A DNA stretch of 34,171 nt from Anaerobiospirillum succiniciproducens DSM 6400 (GTDB lineage Bacteria > Pseudomonadota > Gammaproteobacteria > Enterobacterales > Succinivibrionaceae): contig NZ_AXWV01000046.1 in NCBI RefSeq assembly GCF_000482845.1, forward strand, positions 1 through 34,171. The letters run 5' to 3'. The notes under the pieces were generated by a model that had not been told where the DNA came from, did no database searches, and saw nothing but the letters and a program-made list of their open reading frames with translations. The position numbers and the translations under genes were made by a program. This document shows positions 31,269 to 34,171 of the stretch, one piece after another (position 1 is the stretch's first letter; the number at the start of each line of letters is the position of its first letter).

Positions 31269-33371
31269 ATGGCACGTACAACCGCTATTAACTTATACCG
31301 TAACATCGGTATTAGTGCCCACATTGATGCTGGTAAAACCACTACCACTGAGCGTATTCTGTTCTACACCGGTAAGAGCCACAAGTTAGGTGAGGTTCAC
31401 GACGGTGCTGCTACCATGGACTGGATGGAGCAGGAGCAGGAGCGTGGTATTACTATTACCTCCGCAGCTACCACCTGTTTCTGGAAGGGTATGGCTGGTC
31501 AGTTCGACAAGCAGTACCGTTTCAACATCATTGATACCCCAGGACACGTAGACTTTACTATCGAAGTAGAGCGTTCTATGCGTGTTCTCGACGGTGCTGT
31601 GATGGTTTACTGCGCTGTAGGTGGCGTTCAGCCACAGTCTGAGACTGTATGGCGTCAGGCTAACAAGTACAAGGTTCCACGTATTGCTTTCGTAAATAAG
31701 ATGGACCGTACTGGTGCTAACTTCCTGCGTGTAGTTGAGCAGATCCAGACTCGCTTAAAGGGCAACCCAGTTCCTCTCCAGTTACCTATCGGTAAAGAGG
31801 ATACTTTCGTTGGTGTTGTTGACCTGTTAAAGCGTCGCGCTATCGACTGGAACGAGGCCGATCAGGGCTTATCATTCGAGTACACCGACATCCCAGCCGA
31901 TATGGTTGAGGAAGTTGAAGAGTGGCGTTCTAAGTTAGTCGAAGCTGCTGCTGAGGCTGATGAGGCTTTAATGGATAAGTACTTCGGCGGTGAGGAACTC
32001 ACTGAGGAAGAAATTATCCGCGGTTTACGTGAGCGTACTTTACGTAACGAAATCATTCCAATGTGCTGCGGCTCTGCCTTCAAGAACAAGGGTGTTCAGG
32101 CAATGCTCGACGCAGTTGTAATGTACCTGCCTTCACCAGTAGACGTTCCACCTGTTAAGGGTGAGACTTTAACTGGTGAGCCAGATGAGCGTAAGACCGA
32201 CGACAAGGCTCCATTCTCAGCTCTTGCATTCAAGATCGCTACCGATCCATTCGTAGGTAACTTAACCTTCCTGCGTTGCTACTCTGGTGTTGCCGCTTCT
32301 GGTGATACCGTTCTGAACTCTGTAAAGCAGAAGCGCGAGCGTTTCGGCCGTTTAGTTCAGATGCACTCTAACAACCGTCAGGAAATCAAGGAAATCCTCT
32401 CAGGTGACATCGTTGCTGCTATCGGTCTGAAGGAAACCACCACTGGTGATACCCTCTGTGCTGAAAGCGCTCCAATCATCCTCGAGCGTATGGAGTTCCC
32501 AGAGCCAGTTATCTCCGTAGCTGTAGAGCCAAAGACCAAGTCCGACCAGGAAAAGATGGCTTTAGCTTTAAACCGTCTTGCTCAGGAAGATCCTTCATTC
32601 CGTGTTCACACCGATGAAGAGTCTGGTCAGACCATTATTTCCGGTATGGGTGAGTTACACCTCGACATCATCGTTGACCGTATGCGTCGCGAGTTCAAGG
32701 TTGACTGCAACGTAGGTAAGCCACAGGTAGCTTACCGTGAAACCATCCGTGGTAAGGTTGAGCAGGAAGGCAAGTTCGTACGTCAGTCTGGTGGTCGTGG
32801 TCAGTTCGGTCACTGCTGGTTACGTATCGAGCCTCTCGAGGCTGGCAAGGGCTACGAGTTCGCCAACGAGGTTGTTGGTGGTGTTATTCCTAAGGAGTAC
32901 ATCCCAGCAGTTGATAAGGGTGTTCAAGAGCAGATCGCTAACGGTGTTCTGGCTGGTTACCCAGTTGTTGACGTTAAGGTTACCGTTTATGACGGTTCCT
33001 ACCACGAAGTTGACTCTTCTGAAATGGCCTTCAAGATTGCCGCTTCCATGGCATTCAAGGCTGGCTTCATGAAGGCAACTCCAGTACTCTTAGAGCCTTT
33101 AATGAAGGTTGAGGTTGATACCCCAGAAGAGTACATGGGTGACGTTATCGGTGACTTAAACCGTCGTCGCGGCATGGTAGAGGGCATGGAAGACGGCCCA
33201 ACCGGTAAGATCGTTCGTGCAATGGTTCCTCTTGCTGAGATGTTCGGTTATGCAACCGACTTACGTTCTCAGACTCAGGGTCGTGCTTCATACGTTATGG
33301 AGTTCGGTCACTATGCTGAGGCTCCTAAGAACATCGCTGACGCTGTTATTGCAGCTCGTCAGACCAAGTAA
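31269..33371 (+). CDS. fusA: Elongation factor G
   Basis: EF-G is the GTPase that drives ribosomal translocation and, with RRF, recycling. The GTP-binding motifs are AHIDAGKTT (17-25), RGITI (59-63), DTPGHVD (89-95), NKMD (143-146) and a later GSAF. Domains II to V follow, with [13 protein letters not shown] in domain IV and a normal C-terminus ([20 protein letters not shown]). The 700 residues compare with 704 in E. coli. AGAGG precedes the start and rpsG ends 21 bases upstream, so it belongs to the rpsL operon. Confidence 0.97.
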   Translation: MARTTAINLYRNIGISAHIDAGKTTTTERILFYTGKSHKLGEVHDGAATMDWMEQEQERGITITSAATTCFWKGMAGQFDKQYRFNIIDTPGHVDFTIEVERSMRVLDGAVMVYCAVGGVQPQSETVWRQANKYKVPRIAFVNKMDRTGANFLRVVEQIQTRLKGNPVPLQLPIGKEDTFVGVVDLLKRRAIDWNEADQGLSFEYTDIPADMVEEVEEWRSKLVEAAAEADEALMDKYFGGEELTEEEIIRGLRERTLRNEIIPMCCGSAFKNKGVQAMLDAVVMYLPSPVDVPPVKGETLTGEPDERKTDDKAPFSALAFKIATDPFVGNLTFLRCYSGVAASGDTVLNSVKQKRERFGRLVQMHSNNRQEIKEILSGDIVAAIGLKETTTGDTLCAESAPIILERMEFPEPVISVAVEPKTKSDQEKMALALNRLAQEDPSFRVHTDEESGQTIISGMGELHLDIIVDRMRREFKVDCNVGKPQVAYRETIRGKVEQEGKFVRQSGGRGQFGHCWLRIEPLEAGKGYEFANEVVGGVIPKEYIPAVDKGVQEQIANGVLAGYPVVDVKVTVYDGSYHEVDSSEMAFKIAASMAFKAGFMKATPVLLEPLMKVEVDTPEEYMGDVIGDLNRRRGMVEGMEDGPTGKIVRAMVPLAEMFGYATDLRSQTQGRASYVMEFGHYAEAPKNIADAVIAARQTK

Positions 33372-33492
33372 TTACGTAAAGTATTACTAATCGATTAAAC
33401 GCATTTTATGCACTGTACAAGCTGGCAGCACCAAGCAAATAGCCCATGTTGCTAGCTTATTTGTGTACAATAGTTGCAACTTAATTTGTCAA

Positions 33493-33524
33493 TTGCACAA
33501 GTTAGCCAATAAGTGCGTTATAAT
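33493..33524 (+). promoter_or_regulatory. Candidate internal promoter for tuf
   Basis: A perfect TATAAT at 33519-33524 lies about 145 bases before tuf in the 297-base fusA-tuf spacer. The nearest -35-like hexamer, TTGCAC (33493-33498), is 20 bases away, which is too far for an optimal promoter. Separate tuf transcription would explain the long spacer. This assignment is tentative. Confidence 0.35.
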
Positions 33525-33668
33525 CTAAGAATTTTAGGGTCGTGTTCCAAGTAACTATCTCACAGAGACCAAGCTATTTTGCTCATGAACAAGTTACTGC
33601 ACCCCTAATCAAAACAGATTCGACATGAGAAGGGTAACTATTGTTGCCCGCTTTATAGGTAGATCAAA

Positions 33669-34171
33669 ATGGCAAAAGAGAAGTTTGTCCGTTCCAAGCC
33701 ACACGTAAACGTAGGCACCATCGGTCACGTTGACCACGGTAAGACCACCTTAACTGCAGCTTTAACCAAGGTTTTAGCTGAGAAGTTCGGCGGTGAAGTT
33801 CGCGCATTCGACCAGATCGACAACGCTCCAGAAGAGAAGGCACGTGGTATTACCATTAACTCTTCACACGTTGAGTACGATACCGAGACCCGTCACTACG
33901 CTCACGTTGACTGCCCAGGCCACGCTGACTATGTTAAGAACATGATCACTGGTGCTGCTCAGATGGACGGCGCTATCTTAGTTTGTGCTGCTACCGACGG
34001 CCCAATGCCACAGACCCGTGAGCACATCCTGTTAGCTCGTCAGGTAGGCGTTCCATACATCCTCGTATTCTTAAACAAGTGCGACATGGTTGACGACGAG
34101 GAATTATTAGACCTCGTTGAGATGGACGTTCGTGAGTTACTCTCTGAGTACAAGTTCCCAGGCGATGACAC
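33669..34171 (+). CDS. tuf: Elongation factor Tu, N-terminal part (partial)
   Basis: The first 167 codons of EF-Tu are visible, and the gene runs off the right edge. GTP-binding motifs are GHVDHGKT (19-26), DCPGHADY (81-88) and NKCD (136-139), and switch I contains RGITIN. This is the second tuf copy, placed after fusA like tufA of E. coli. The copy at the left edge corresponds to tufB. The two visible parts do not overlap, so they cannot be compared. Confidence 0.97.
   Translation, partial: MAKEKFVRSKPHVNVGTIGHVDHGKTTLTAALTKVLAEKFGGEVRAFDQIDNAPEEKARGITINSSHVEYDTETRHYAHVDCPGHADYVKNMITGAAQMDGAILVCAATDGPMPQTREHILLARQVGVPYILVFLNKCDMVDDEELLDLVEMDVRELLSEYKFPGDD

Overview
The window reads as chromosomal DNA of a gammaproteobacterium. 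The core genes (secE-nusG, rplKAJL, rpoBC, rpsL-rpsG-fusA-tuf) and glpT, glpK and glpABC are recognisably close to their Escherichia coli counterparts. The anaerobic glycerol-3-phosphate dehydrogenase glpABC, a BspA-type leucine-rich-repeat relic and an Hcp-like Sel1 protein suggest an anaerobic gut organism. A member of the Aeromonadales/Succinivibrionaceae would fit, but that placement is inference. No rRNA, tRNA, insertion sequence or CRISPR array was seen.

Layout. 1-78 is the tail of one tuf gene. 688-2049 holds secE-nusG, closed by a terminator. 2942-5465 holds rplK-rplA and rplJ-rplL, with a good promoter before rplK and an L10-type autoregulatory leader before rplJ. A hairpin-rich 1.28-kb non-coding stretch separates rplL from rpoB (6743-11224), followed by rpoC (11453-15928) and a strong terminator. 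Next come tusD-tusC and a broken LRR gene. A block on the minus strand (18147-27184) reads glpA-glpB-glpC, glpT, glpK-glpF, and a small tusB-like gene lies upstream of it, also on the minus strand. The plus strand then resumes with a secreted Sel1/Hcp-like gene, rpsL, rpsG, fusA and the start of a second tuf gene at the right edge.

How the genes work together. Both ends encode transcription and translation machinery: RNA polymerase beta and beta', NusG, SecE, ribosomal proteins L11, L1, L10, L7/L12, S12 and S7, EF-G and EF-Tu. The glp block is a complete route for glycerol and glycerol-3-phosphate. GlpF and GlpK import and phosphorylate glycerol, GlpT imports glycerol-3-phosphate in exchange for phosphate, and GlpABC oxidises it at the membrane to feed anaerobic respiration. 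TusD, TusC and the putative TusB would form the sulfur-relay complex for tRNA 2-thiouridine.

Most notable points. The tus cluster appears to be split by the glp block, with tusB inverted. tusC carries an in-frame 24-bp tandem repeat. RpoB has an insertion of about 150 residues ahead of the rifampicin pocket. S12 has Arg at position 88, where streptomycin-resistance substitutions occur. GATC sites are clustered in several intergenic regions. I found no clear novel defence or biosynthetic system; the unusual signals are rearrangement, protein insertions and structured non-coding DNA.
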